From Phycisphaerales bacterium (lineage in GTDB: Bacteria > Planctomycetota > Phycisphaerae > Tepidisphaerales > Tepidisphaeraceae): a stretch of 5,126 nt of DNA. Below are positions 1-5,126 of the stretch, piece by piece. The notes under the pieces are model-generated. The model saw only the letters and a program-made list of their open reading frames with translations, was not told the origin of the DNA and made no database searches. Made by a program: the position numbers and the translations under genes. Where the stretch lies: assembly GCA_003153655.1 (NCBI GenBank), contig PMAK01000051.1, forward strand, positions 1,349 to 6,474, written 5' to 3'. The number at the start of each line of letters is the position of its first letter. The first letter of the stretch is position 1.

Positions 1-1700
1 TCGCAATAGTCATGGTCGTGCATGCCCGGCGGATCGAGGAATGGATCGGTGAGGCGGTAATCCATCGCGGATAGGCCGGTGGTTCCGGGGTAGGCGAGCC
101 ACGCTACCTGGACGGGCGCAGGCTTTCGCGCGAAGACGAGCGAGCGTCCGAGGGACATGTGCATTGTTAGATCGACGAGGATGTCGATCTGATCGGCGCG
201 GATTTTTTCGGCGACTTCGTGATCGGTCATTCCGACGATGGATTGCCAGTTGTCGCAGAGTTGGCGGATGCGGGCGGTTTTATCATCCGGGCGGCTGACG
301 TGGGCATAGCAGAAAATCTCGAACGATTGGCGATTGTGATTTGAGAGGAGCGGGATGGTGAAGAGGGATTGGCAATGCTCGCGGAAATCCGCGCCGACAT
401 AGCCGATGCGGAGGCGACGGTTTGGGGAGCGATCATTTTCGTGCGGCTTGGCTTCGTTTGTGAGAGATTGCGCGTGGCGTACGTTCCAGCGCAGGGTTTC
501 GTGCAGGATCTTGGCTGAGTCATAGTCCGGGTGATATTGCACGGAGAAGACCAGGTTGCTGTGGGAGGCGTGATCCGCTGGGTTGATTTCGATTGCGCGG
601 CGGAAGGCGGCGATGGCTTCATCCATTTTGCCGGCGTCTTTTAGGCTGTTGCCGAGGTTGCAGTGGGCTTGATGAAAGTCGGGCTGCATGCGGATGGCTT
701 GCTTGAGGGCGACGATGGATTCATCGAGTTTTCCGACGCGGCGGAGGGTGCTGCCGAGGTTGTTGTAGGCAACGACGAAATCGGGTTTGCAGTTGAGCGC
801 GGCGACGTAAGCGTCGGCGGCGGCTTTGTAATCGCTTAGCAATTGCAGGGCGTTGCCCATGTTGTTGTGGGCATCGACCATGGCGGGATCGAGGGAGACG
901 GCGCGGCGGAATGACTCAACGGCTTCGGTGTATTTGCCGCGGCCGTTCAGAGCGTTGCCCAGGTTGTAGGCGGCTTGGGCGAAATCGGGTTTTAGGTTGA
1001 GGGCGCGTTTGAGGAGGTCGATTGCTTCGTCGTAGCGTTTCAGGCCGGAGAGTGCGTTGCCGAGATTGTTGCAGATGAGCGGGGAATCAGGTTGGAGCGC
1101 TAGGCCGCGGCGGAAAGTTGCGATGGCTTCTTCGGTTCGTTTGAGGGACATCAGGGCGCTGCCGAGGTTTCCGATGGCGTCGACGTAATCGGGTTTTAGA
1201 TCGACGGCGCGGCGATAGGCGGTGACGGCTTCTTCGATGCGGCCGAGGGCGAAGAGGACATTTCCGAGATTGTTGTGGCCGGCGACGAAATCGGGGTGGA
1301 GTTCGAGCAGGCGATGGTATGCGGTGAGCGCTTCATCGCGGCGGCCTGTGGATTGGAGGGCGAGGCTTAGGCCGAACAGGGCGTCGAGTAAATCGGGACG
1401 CAGATCTATCGCTCGATGGAATGCGGTGATTGCTTTGTCTGCCCTACCGGCGGCGGCGAGAGCTTGTCCGAGGCTTCCGAAGACGAGTGGGCTGTCGGGA
1501 CGGAGTTCTGCTGCGCGGGAGATCAGTTCAATCGCGGCTTCGTGGTTCTGGGTTTGGATCGCCAGTATTCCGAGGCGATGGAGGGCGTCGGAATTTTCCG
1601 GTTCGGCGTCGAGGATTTGACGGTAGATGACTTCGGCTTCGGGGAGACGTCCGGCCTGATGATGGGCGGTTGCCTGAGCCAGAATCCGTTCTGTTGGCAT
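1..1700 (-). CDS. TPR-repeat O-GlcNAc transferase-like protein (SPINDLY/GT41 family), 5' part only
   Basis: Partial gene: the first 566 codons are visible and the C-terminal part lies beyond the left edge. The start is well bracketed, because ATG at 1700-1698 is the first start codon after an in-frame TAG at 1715-1713. No Shine-Dalgarno site is visible just upstream. Residues about 6-378 form eleven consecutive 34-residue tetratricopeptide repeats with consensus features such as NNLGNAL, EAI..FRRA and L.PD. A linker follows (379-428), then the N-terminal lobe of the catalytic domain: RLRIGYVGADFREH (429-442), QIDILVDLT (505-512), FARKPAPVQVAWLAYPGTTG (523-542) and MDYRLTDPFLDPPG (546-559). 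These are hallmark GT41 motifs. His442 in DFREH aligns by motif with the active-site His of human OGT (DFGNH). The family transfers a sugar from a nucleotide sugar to Ser/Thr of proteins, normally in the cytoplasm, with TPRs selecting substrates. The UDP-binding C-lobe is not visible, so activity and donor cannot be judged. Family assignment is secure; the substrate is unknown. Confidence 0.95.
   Translation of the reverse strand, partial: MPTERILAQATAHHQAGRLPEAEVIYRQILDAEPENSDALHRLGILAIQTQNHEAAIELISRAAELRPDSPLVFGSLGQALAAAGRADKAITAFHRAIDLRPDLLDALFGLSLALQSTGRRDEALTAYHRLLELHPDFVAGHNNLGNVLFALGRIEEAVTAYRRAVDLKPDYVDAIGNLGSALMSLKRTEEAIATFRRGLALQPDSPLICNNLGNALSGLKRYDEAIDLLKRALNLKPDFAQAAYNLGNALNGRGKYTEAVESFRRAVSLDPAMVDAHNNMGNALQLLSDYKAAADAYVAALNCKPDFVVAYNNLGSTLRRVGKLDESIVALKQAIRMQPDFHQAHCNLGNSLKDAGKMDEAIAAFRRAIEINPADHASHSNLVFSVQYHPDYDSAKILHETLRWNVRHAQSLTNEAKPHENDRSPNRRLRIGYVGADFREHCQSLFTIPLLSNHNRQSFEIFCYAHVSRPDDKTARIRQLCDNWQSIVGMTDHEVAEKIRADQIDILVDLTMHMSLGRSLVFARKPAPVQVAWLAYPGTTGLSAMDYRLTDPFLDPPGMHDHDYC
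567..1685 (-). repeat. Eleven tandem TPR units (102-bp period) in the SPINDLY-like gene
   Basis: Coding repeat array covering residues 6-378 of the SPINDLY-like protein. From residue 39 onward each unit is exactly 34 residues (102 bp) with no insertions. Units start at residues 39, 73, 107, 141, 175, 209, 243, 277, 311 and 345. The first unit (residues 6-38) is a slightly degenerate capping repeat and the segment after 378 (SHSNLVFS) is a partial, diverging repeat leading into the linker. Units 5 to 11 carry the conserved N-x-G (mostly NLG) in helix A, and most units end in a P-D pair. Such an array is expected to form a right-handed superhelix used as a protein-binding surface. On the plus strand the array appears as recurring purine-rich text such as 'ccgaggttgttg'; this is not a non-coding repeat. 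Confidence 0.93.
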
Positions 1701-1761
1701 GGGACAAGGGTACTATTTTTATGCGGTGTGCTGCAAGCGATAGGGATTTTACCTATGACGA

Positions 1762-1791
1762 ATTGCGCAATATCCCGACCCCAGATTGCGC
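1762..1791. promoter_or_regulatory. Possible operator: palindrome ATTGCGCAAT plus a repeated half-site
   Basis: ATTGCGCAAT at 1762-1771 is identical to its reverse complement, and ATTGCGC is repeated in direct orientation at 1785-1791. Spacing from start to start is 23 bp. Its place about 100 bp upstream of the repeat-protein start and 62 bp upstream of the SPINDLY-like start fits a transcription-factor site serving one or both divergent genes. I cannot match it to a known regulator. A 10-bp palindrome can occur by chance, so this is a candidate only. Confidence 0.25.
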
Positions 1792-1848
1792 GGGAAGGCC
1801 AATGTTTAATTTTCACTGTGATGTCAGGATGTCGATCAAAGAAGCAAT

Positions 1849-1852
1849 GGAG
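1849..1852 (+). promoter_or_regulatory. Shine-Dalgarno GGAG that decides the start of the PEP-CTERM repeat gene
   Basis: GGAG is followed by a 9-nt spacer and then ATG at 1862. This is the best placed ribosome-binding site among the in-frame candidates. The other in-frame ATGs at 1829, 1847 and 1853 lack a good purine-rich site at normal distance. Starting at 1862 also places a standard signal peptide at the extreme N-terminus. Confidence 0.6.
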
Positions 1853-1861
1853 ATGATTTGT

Positions 1862-1978
1862 ATGAGAATCTCACTATCAGGATCGATCAATATGGCATCA
1901 TTTAGGCCAGCACACATGGGTGGTGTTCTACTTGCCTTGTTACTGCAAATGGCCTGTACCCTTCGTCTGGCTTCGGCC
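1862..1978 (+). other. Sec signal peptide of the repeat protein
   Basis: Residues 1-39. Arg2 and Arg15 give the positive N-region, VLLALLLQMA (22-31) is the hydrophobic core, and ALA-type residues A37 and A39 fit the -3/-1 rule before Gln40. The N-region is long (about 20 residues); a start at the internal ATG 1916 would give a shorter but less basic leader. Cys32 is not in a proper lipobox because Gln29 occupies the -3 position, so a lipoprotein is unlikely. Confidence 0.75.
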
Positions 1979-3886
1979 CAACCCACCTACGACATTACCC
2001 AGGTGGGACTCACCGGGCCGGGATATTCTTACAGCAATTCGCTCGGCAGCATTCAAATCAGCTACGCAGATGGTATTGTCGGCGCTGGACAGGTTGCGGG
2101 AACATCATTTCGATATAGCGCATCGGGGACTTACCTGGGCATCGATGCGTGGTTTTACAGTGGCAATAGCACGAACATCATCAGCTTAACGGGGCCGGGA
2201 TACAGCTATGCTGCTTCAGGCGGCACTTATGAATGGACGGAAGTCGCGCAGTTTAGTGACGCGGGCGAAGTCATCGGAACGTCAGATCGATTTAGCGCAA
2301 CCGGGGGAACCTTGGGGAATGATGCCTGGATTTTCAATGGCACCAGCACGGCATCAATAGGTCTGACCGGTTCCATTTACAGCCGGTCTGTCACGGGAGG
2401 AACCTATCAGGCAAGTGTCGCTCAGCAGTTGAACGACGCGGGGCAGGTAATGGGGTTTTCAGATATCTTGGCCGGAAACAACTCGGAGCCTGGACTGGTT
2501 GCATGGATTTATAGTGGAACCAGCACACAGGCGATCGGATTAACCGGTGGGGTTTACAGCATCACGCTGGACGGCGGCCCGTATAGTTATGAACAAGGAT
2601 TGCAGCTTAACAACGCCGGAGAAGTCATCGGAGATTCAGCTCGATTCAGCGGCACGAGTGGTTATAAGGGTCCGGGTGCGGGGGGCGATCTTGGGACAGA
2701 CGCGTGGCTATTCAACGGAACCACCACTCAGCAGATCGGCCTGACCGGAGCGGGATACAGCTATCCGACCGCCGGCGGAACATTTGAGCATAGCCAGGCC
2801 ATTCAGATGAACGATGTCGGTCAGGTGATGGGCGAGTCGGAGCGATACAGTCCGTCGGGAACGGACCTCGGTGACGATGCGTGGATCTTGTCTGGTGCAA
2901 ATTATCAGCACATTGGGTTAACGGGTGCGAATTACAGCTATTCCACCGCGGGCGGGACGTTTCAGCGCGTTGTTGCGCAGCAGATTAATAAATCGGGAGA
3001 CGCTCTGGGATATTCGAATCGTTACAACTCATCCGGAACCGCCCTTGGGACGGATGCCTGGTTGTTTAATGGCGCCGGCACACAGCAGATTGGTCTAACC
3101 GGCAACAACTACAGCTATTCGACATCGAATGGAATAATTCAATCAAGTCTTCCGCTGCAATTAAATGACCTGGGACAAGCGATTGGAACGTCGACTCGTT
3201 ATAGCGCGTCTGGAGTCAACCTCGGTTTGGACACCTGGTTTTTTAATGGGGCGACCACGCAACAAATTAATCTCACAGGCGCGGGATACAGCTATTCCAC
3301 TTCAGCGGGCACTTATGAATCGAGCACTAATATTGCATCCCAACTCAACGATGTGGGCGATGTCATCGGCACGTCCGCGCGCTTCGATTCCACTGGACGT
3401 GGACTTGGATACTCAGGATGGTTTTTTGACAGCAGCACCGACGTCACGACGCCCCTCCAATTCGGTCTGGATACGGGAAACGGCTTCAGCTATACCGTGC
3501 CGGAAACTGTGACGGATACCGGCGTTGTTCTTGGATACTACGAACTATTCGACGGGTCAGCCGACATGGGTTCACAGGTGTTTTATTATTGTTTGGAAGA
3601 TGGCTTCCATGATCTAGGAGCATTGGTCAATGGAGGGCTGACCGCGCAAGGCTGGCAGAGCCTCGCCGAGATCTACGCGCCGGGAACAGCAGGCACGACT
3701 GTGGATGGATCGCCTCAATATATTCTTGGTGACGGCATTTTGACGGGTGGAAATCAAGGTCTGAGTAACAATCTTTTTCTCCTCACTGACGTGCCCGAGC
3801 CAACGGGGACTAGTCTATTCGCCGTCACGATGCCGGCATTTCTGCGGCGGCGAGCTCGCCAGCCGACGACACGATCGATTTCCTAA
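1862..3886 (+). CDS. Exported 59-residue-repeat protein with PEP-CTERM sorting signal (HAF-like repeats)
   Basis: Complete gene of 674 residues, start ATG 1862, ending in tandem in-frame stops TAA TGA (3884-3889). The frame stays open back to a TTG at 1670, but that would run into the divergent SPINDLY-like gene and bury the signal peptide, so 1862 is preferred. Residues 1-39 form a signal peptide: basic N-region, hydrophobic core VLLALLLQMA (22-31), signal peptidase I site ASA|Q (37-40). Residues 47 to about 531 hold eight repeats with the pattern IGLTG.GYSYST.GGTY, then QLNDAGQVIGTS.RYS, then LGTDAWLFNGTTTQ. A degenerate ninth and a closing segment follow (ILGDGILTGG, 621-630). The tail VPEP (644-647), SLFAVTMPAFL and RRR (662-664) is a PEP-CTERM signal, recognised and cleaved by exosortase in bacteria that have that system. 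The N-D-x-G-Q-V-x-G core recalls extracellular HAF-type repeats; that assignment is from memory of the motif. Predicted to be at the cell surface or in the extracellular matrix. No catalytic motif seen; molecular function unknown. Confidence 0.9.
   Translation: MRISLSGSINMASFRPAHMGGVLLALLLQMACTLRLASAQPTYDITQVGLTGPGYSYSNSLGSIQISYADGIVGAGQVAGTSFRYSASGTYLGIDAWFYSGNSTNIISLTGPGYSYAASGGTYEWTEVAQFSDAGEVIGTSDRFSATGGTLGNDAWIFNGTSTASIGLTGSIYSRSVTGGTYQASVAQQLNDAGQVMGFSDILAGNNSEPGLVAWIYSGTSTQAIGLTGGVYSITLDGGPYSYEQGLQLNNAGEVIGDSARFSGTSGYKGPGAGGDLGTDAWLFNGTTTQQIGLTGAGYSYPTAGGTFEHSQAIQMNDVGQVMGESERYSPSGTDLGDDAWILSGANYQHIGLTGANYSYSTAGGTFQRVVAQQINKSGDALGYSNRYNSSGTALGTDAWLFNGAGTQQIGLTGNNYSYSTSNGIIQSSLPLQLNDLGQAIGTSTRYSASGVNLGLDTWFFNGATTQQINLTGAGYSYSTSAGTYESSTNIASQLNDVGDVIGTSARFDSTGRGLGYSGWFFDSSTDVTTPLQFGLDTGNGFSYTVPETVTDTGVVLGYYELFDGSADMGSQVFYYCLEDGFHDLGALVNGGLTAQGWQSLAEIYAPGTAGTTVDGSPQYILGDGILTGGNQGLSNNLFLLTDVPEPTGTSLFAVTMPAFLRRRARQPTTRSIS
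2000..3640 (+). repeat. Tandem 177-bp (59-residue) coding repeats, eight units plus a degenerate ninth
   Basis: Unit starts in DNA: 2000, 2177, 2354, 2531, 2732, 2909, 3086 and 3263, with a degenerate ninth from about 3458. Six of the seven intervals between the first eight units are exactly 59 codons; the interval 2531-2732 is 67 codons because unit 4 carries eight extra residues around KGPGAGGDLG. Unit 8 is also longer (about 65 codons). Conserved positions in each unit are the LTG turn, the Y-S-x aromatic pair, N/S-D-x-G-[QED]-[VA]-[IML]-G, an R-[YF] pair, and an [AT]-W-[LIF]-[FY]-[NS]-G strand before the next unit. The units are clearly diverged at DNA level, with different codons for the same residues, so recent copying is not evident except in short blocks such as 'gcgggatacagctat' (2751-2765, 3282-3296). 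The alternating pattern suggests repeated beta-strands, possibly a propeller or beta-solenoid. Confidence 0.9.
3791..3883 (+). other. PEP-CTERM exosortase sorting signal
   Basis: Residues 644-674 of the repeat protein: VPEP, a short 13-residue hydrophobic segment around SLFAVTMPAFL, and a basic cluster RRRAR (662-666). This is the tripartite signal known from bacteria with exosortase/PEP-CTERM systems, in the form common in planctomycetes. Two features are unusual: the hydrophobic stretch is short and contains a Pro, and about eight polar residues (QPTTRSIS) follow the arginine cluster where such proteins usually end. No exosortase gene is visible in the window. Confidence 0.85.
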
Positions 3887-3912
3887 TGAGACTTCTTCGT
3901 CCAGCCGAAAAA
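3887..3912. other. Short convergent gap between repeat-protein gene and glycosyltransferase gene
   Basis: Only 26 bp lie between the two converging stop codons. No GC-rich hairpin followed by a T-run is present on either strand. An AT-rich inverted repeat (3909-3914 with 3918-3923, 3-nt loop) straddles the glycosyltransferase stop codon but is weak and lacks a U-tract, so I do not call it a terminator. Confidence 0.5.
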
Positions 3913-4668
3913 TCACTGATTTTCCCACGGAAGTCCGCCCGGATAGCGCTGCTGCATCAGTTGATTGCCCTTGATGAAGTAATCAGGTTTCACGCTGTTG
4001 GAGTTGCTGCCGGCCGTGTAGTTTGCGGTGTGTCGCCGGGTGCAATGGACGCGGGGGAATTCTTTCAGCAGAAATTGCGTGACTGTGCGATCGGCTGGCA
4101 GGCCCTCGGTCGGTATAGCCGGGCGATACCAGATTGGGGCGCAGGCGACAGCTACCTCCCTGCGCAGGAGATAGCAATTCGTGTCGATCAGGCGGTCGGA
4201 ATCGTCCAAAAAGACCGGGTGAAGATTGCCGAGGCTTTCGCAATTATCCAGTGCGACGAAATTTCCGTTGGCATCGAAGATTCGGCGAAGGGAAAAGCCC
4301 CACATCGCATTGTCGGCTCGAATCCCGGCCACGAGGCTGGCGATGTGATCGGGTTCAAACCAGTTGTCGTCATCGAGGAAGCAGACGAACTCGGCGTTGC
4401 ACAGCAGTGACATGGCTGCGTAAATGCGGTGGCCGCACCATCCTTGCTTGCCGGTTGGATATGGGAGAGAGAGGACACTGATGCCGTTGCGAATTTCGGT
4501 GAGCGTGGCGATGGCCTGATCGACTTTTTCGCGATGTTCGAGGCCATCGGAGACGACGAAATGCTCGCGGCGTGCGAAGGTTTGGTTCTGGATGGAGTTG
4601 AGGCAGCGGCTGAGGAATCGATGGCCGGTGGTCGCGGTGATGATGGTTACGGAATCCCGGGTAAACAC
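3913..4668 (-). CDS. Glycosyltransferase family 2-like protein (GT-A fold)
   Basis: Complete gene of 251 residues starting with GTG at 4668-4666 and ending TGA at 3915-3913. Residues 7-20 (SVTIITATTGHRFL) are the typical first beta-strand and nucleotide-binding loop of GT2 enzymes. EHFVVSDG (35-42) carries the Asp expected to contact uracil. FLDDDNWFEPDH (97-108) holds the metal-binding DxD motif (Asp99-Asp101) followed by the usual aspartate-rich turn. Other conserved-looking blocks are GHRIYAA (79-85), CESLG (143-147), IDTNCYLLRR (161-170) and an Asp-Arg pair at 193-194 that could include the catalytic base. The protein ends soon after LPWENQ with no membrane anchor, so it is a compact soluble enzyme that probably adds a sugar to a surface glycan or protein; donor and acceptor are unknown. 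It begins 6 bp after the acs stop, so it is probably translated from the same mRNA. A purine-rich AGGAAG (4688-4683) within the end of acs sits 14 nt from the GTG, rather far. Its 3' end converges on the repeat-protein gene. Confidence 0.88.
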   Translation of the reverse strand: MFTRDSVTIITATTGHRFLSRCLNSIQNQTFARREHFVVSDGLEHREKVDQAIATLTEIRNGISVLSLPYPTGKQGWCGHRIYAAMSLLCNAEFVCFLDDDNWFEPDHIASLVAGIRADNAMWGFSLRRIFDANGNFVALDNCESLGNLHPVFLDDSDRLIDTNCYLLRREVAVACAPIWYRPAIPTEGLPADRTVTQFLLKEFPRVHCTRRHTANYTAGSNSNSVKPDYFIKGNQLMQQRYPGGLPWENQ

Positions 4669-4674
4669 TTGGTT

Positions 4675-5126
4675 TCAGCTTTCTTCCTTTTCACTTAATC
4701 GCGCGACGACGCTTAGATCTTCGAGCGTGGTGGTATCCCCTTTCACCTCTCCGCCGGCGGCGATTTCTTTTAGAAGACGCCGCATGATTTTTCCGCTACG
4801 GGTTTTTGGGAGTGCATCCGTGAAGCGGATTTGATCGGGGCGAGCGAGGCTGCCGATCTGCTGGGTGACGGCGGCCATCAATTCTTTTTTCAACGACTCG
4901 CCGGGTTTGAAGGTGCTGCGGAGGGTTACGAAAGCGGCTATGCCCTGGCCTTTCATTTCGTGGGGCATGCCGACGACCGCGGCTTCGGCGACGGCTGGGT
5001 GGGAGACAAGAGCGCTTTCGATTTCGGCGGTGCCGAGTCTGTGGCCGGAGACGTTGATGACGTCATCGACGCGGCCCATGATCCAGAAGTAGCCGTCGGC
5101 GTCTTTGCGCGCGCCGTCGCCGGTGA
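4675..5126 (-). CDS. acs: Acetyl-CoA synthetase (AMP-forming), C-terminal part
   Basis: Partial gene: the last 149 codons are visible, about the final quarter of a family usually near 650 residues; the start lies beyond the right edge. The protein makes acetyl-CoA from acetate, ATP and CoA through acetyl-AMP in the cytoplasm. The visible part starts with [14 protein letters not shown] and [20 protein letters not shown], the hinge and ATP-contacting motif highly characteristic of Acs rather than of other acyl-CoA synthetases. [17 protein letters not shown] follows, then [17 protein letters not shown], whose Lys (codon 4791-4789) is the catalytic lysine of the adenylation step. In Salmonella Acs the equivalent lysine is acetylated to switch the enzyme off, so the same control is possible here. 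The ending [14 protein letters not shown] is also typical of Acs. No frameshift is seen. The next gene starts 6 bp downstream. Confidence 0.96.
   Translation of the reverse strand, partial: TGDGARKDADGYFWIMGRVDDVINVSGHRLGTAEIESALVSHPAVAEAAVVGMPHEMKGQGIAAFVTLRSTFKPGESLKKELMAAVTQQIGSLARPDQIRFTDALPKTRSGKIMRRLLKEIAAGGEVKGDTTTLEDLSVVARLSEKEES

Larger units (their letters stand above)
1701..1861. promoter_or_regulatory. Divergent intergenic region between SPINDLY-like gene and PEP-CTERM repeat gene
   Basis: These 161 bp separate two start codons pointing away from each other, so promoters for both genes are expected here. It is more AT-rich in patches than its flanks (1711-1720, 1803-1813). A perfect 10-bp palindrome ATTGCGCAAT lies at 1762-1771, and its left half ATTGCGC recurs at 1785-1791, 23 bp downstream, roughly two helical turns. 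A weak sigma70-like pair for the plus-strand gene could be TTTACC at about 1748-1753 and TATCCC at 1771-1776 (17-bp spacer), with poor -10 agreement. No convincing promoter for the minus-strand gene was recognised. The location is supported by gene layout; the individual sites are tentative. Confidence 0.5.

Noticed and set aside
227..622. 131-codon minus-strand open frame
   Set aside because: Lies inside the SPINDLY-like gene in another frame; low-complexity Ser/Pro/Thr composition and no recognisable motif, whereas the overlapping frame has clear TPR and GT41 motifs.
1222..1856. Plus-strand open frames at 1222-1620, 1416-1856 and 1430-1630, and the minus-strand frame 1523-1816
   Set aside because: All are antisense or out-of-frame shadows of the TPR array, with Arg/Ser-rich or arbitrary composition. 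Frame 1416-1856 would also span the divergent promoter region.
1952..1961. Cys32 in the signal peptide as a lipoprotein attachment site
   Set aside because: The residues before it are Q-M-A-C; Gln at -3 does not fit the lipobox, and a good ASA|Q signal peptidase I site follows.
1920..3512. Small open frames within the repeat gene (1920-2189, 2547-2744, 2708-2911, 2712-2900, 3165-3512)
   Set aside because: Alternative frames of the 59-residue repeat gene; they show no family motifs and the main frame is strongly supported by its repeat pattern, signal peptide and PEP-CTERM tail.
2000..3640. Regularly spaced repeats as a possible CRISPR array or non-coding satellite
   Set aside because: The 177-bp period is in frame throughout, the units differ at synonymous positions, and repeat identity is at protein level; there are no short identical repeats with unique spacers.
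3907..3924. Inverted repeat at the convergent gene ends as a possible bidirectional terminator
   Set aside because: Stem is only six AT-rich pairs with a 3-nt loop, overlaps the glycosyltransferase stop codon and lacks a T-run on either strand.
3886..4547. Open frames at 3886-4410 (+), 4134-4481 (+), 3983-4243 (-) and 4188-4547 (-)
   Set aside because: Shadows of the glycosyltransferase gene. The 174-codon plus-strand frame is long but antisense to a gene with clear GT2 motifs and has no motif of its own.
4429..5092. Plus-strand open frames at 4429-4698, 4592-4834 and 4865-5092
   Set aside because: Antisense to the glycosyltransferase and to the highly conserved acs C-terminus.

Overview
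This 5.1 kb window looks like chromosomal DNA of a planctomycete, probably of the Phycisphaerae. That placement is inferred from three things: a planctomycete-style PEP-CTERM tail (VPEP, a short hydrophobic stretch, then RRR), a TPR/SPINDLY-type glycosyltransferase with the variant motifs common in that phylum, and weak or absent Shine-Dalgarno sites. There is no rRNA or other marker gene to confirm it. No tRNA, CRISPR array, insertion sequence or phage gene was seen.

Layout from left to right. Positions 1-1700 (minus) hold the first 566 codons of a large TPR plus O-GlcNAc-transferase-like (SPINDLY, GT41) protein, cut by the left edge. Positions 1701-1861 are a 161-bp divergent intergenic region with a 10-bp palindrome. 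Positions 1862-3886 (plus) encode a 674-residue exported protein built from eight 59-residue repeats plus a degenerate ninth, closed by a PEP-CTERM sorting signal. After a 26-bp convergent gap, 3913-4668 (minus) encodes a complete family 2-like glycosyltransferase. It starts 6 bp after the stop of the gene upstream of it, the C-terminal part of acetyl-CoA synthetase (4675-5126, minus), which is cut by the right edge.

acs and the glycosyltransferase are probably co-transcribed. The repeat protein and the SPINDLY protein are divergently transcribed from a shared intergenic region. Two glycosyltransferases flanking a secreted, Ser/Thr/Asn/Gly-rich PEP-CTERM protein fits the usual link between PEP-CTERM proteins and cell-surface polysaccharide. 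A direct functional link here is only inference.

The most interesting object is the repeat protein. I find no clear evidence of a wholly new multi-gene system in this window.
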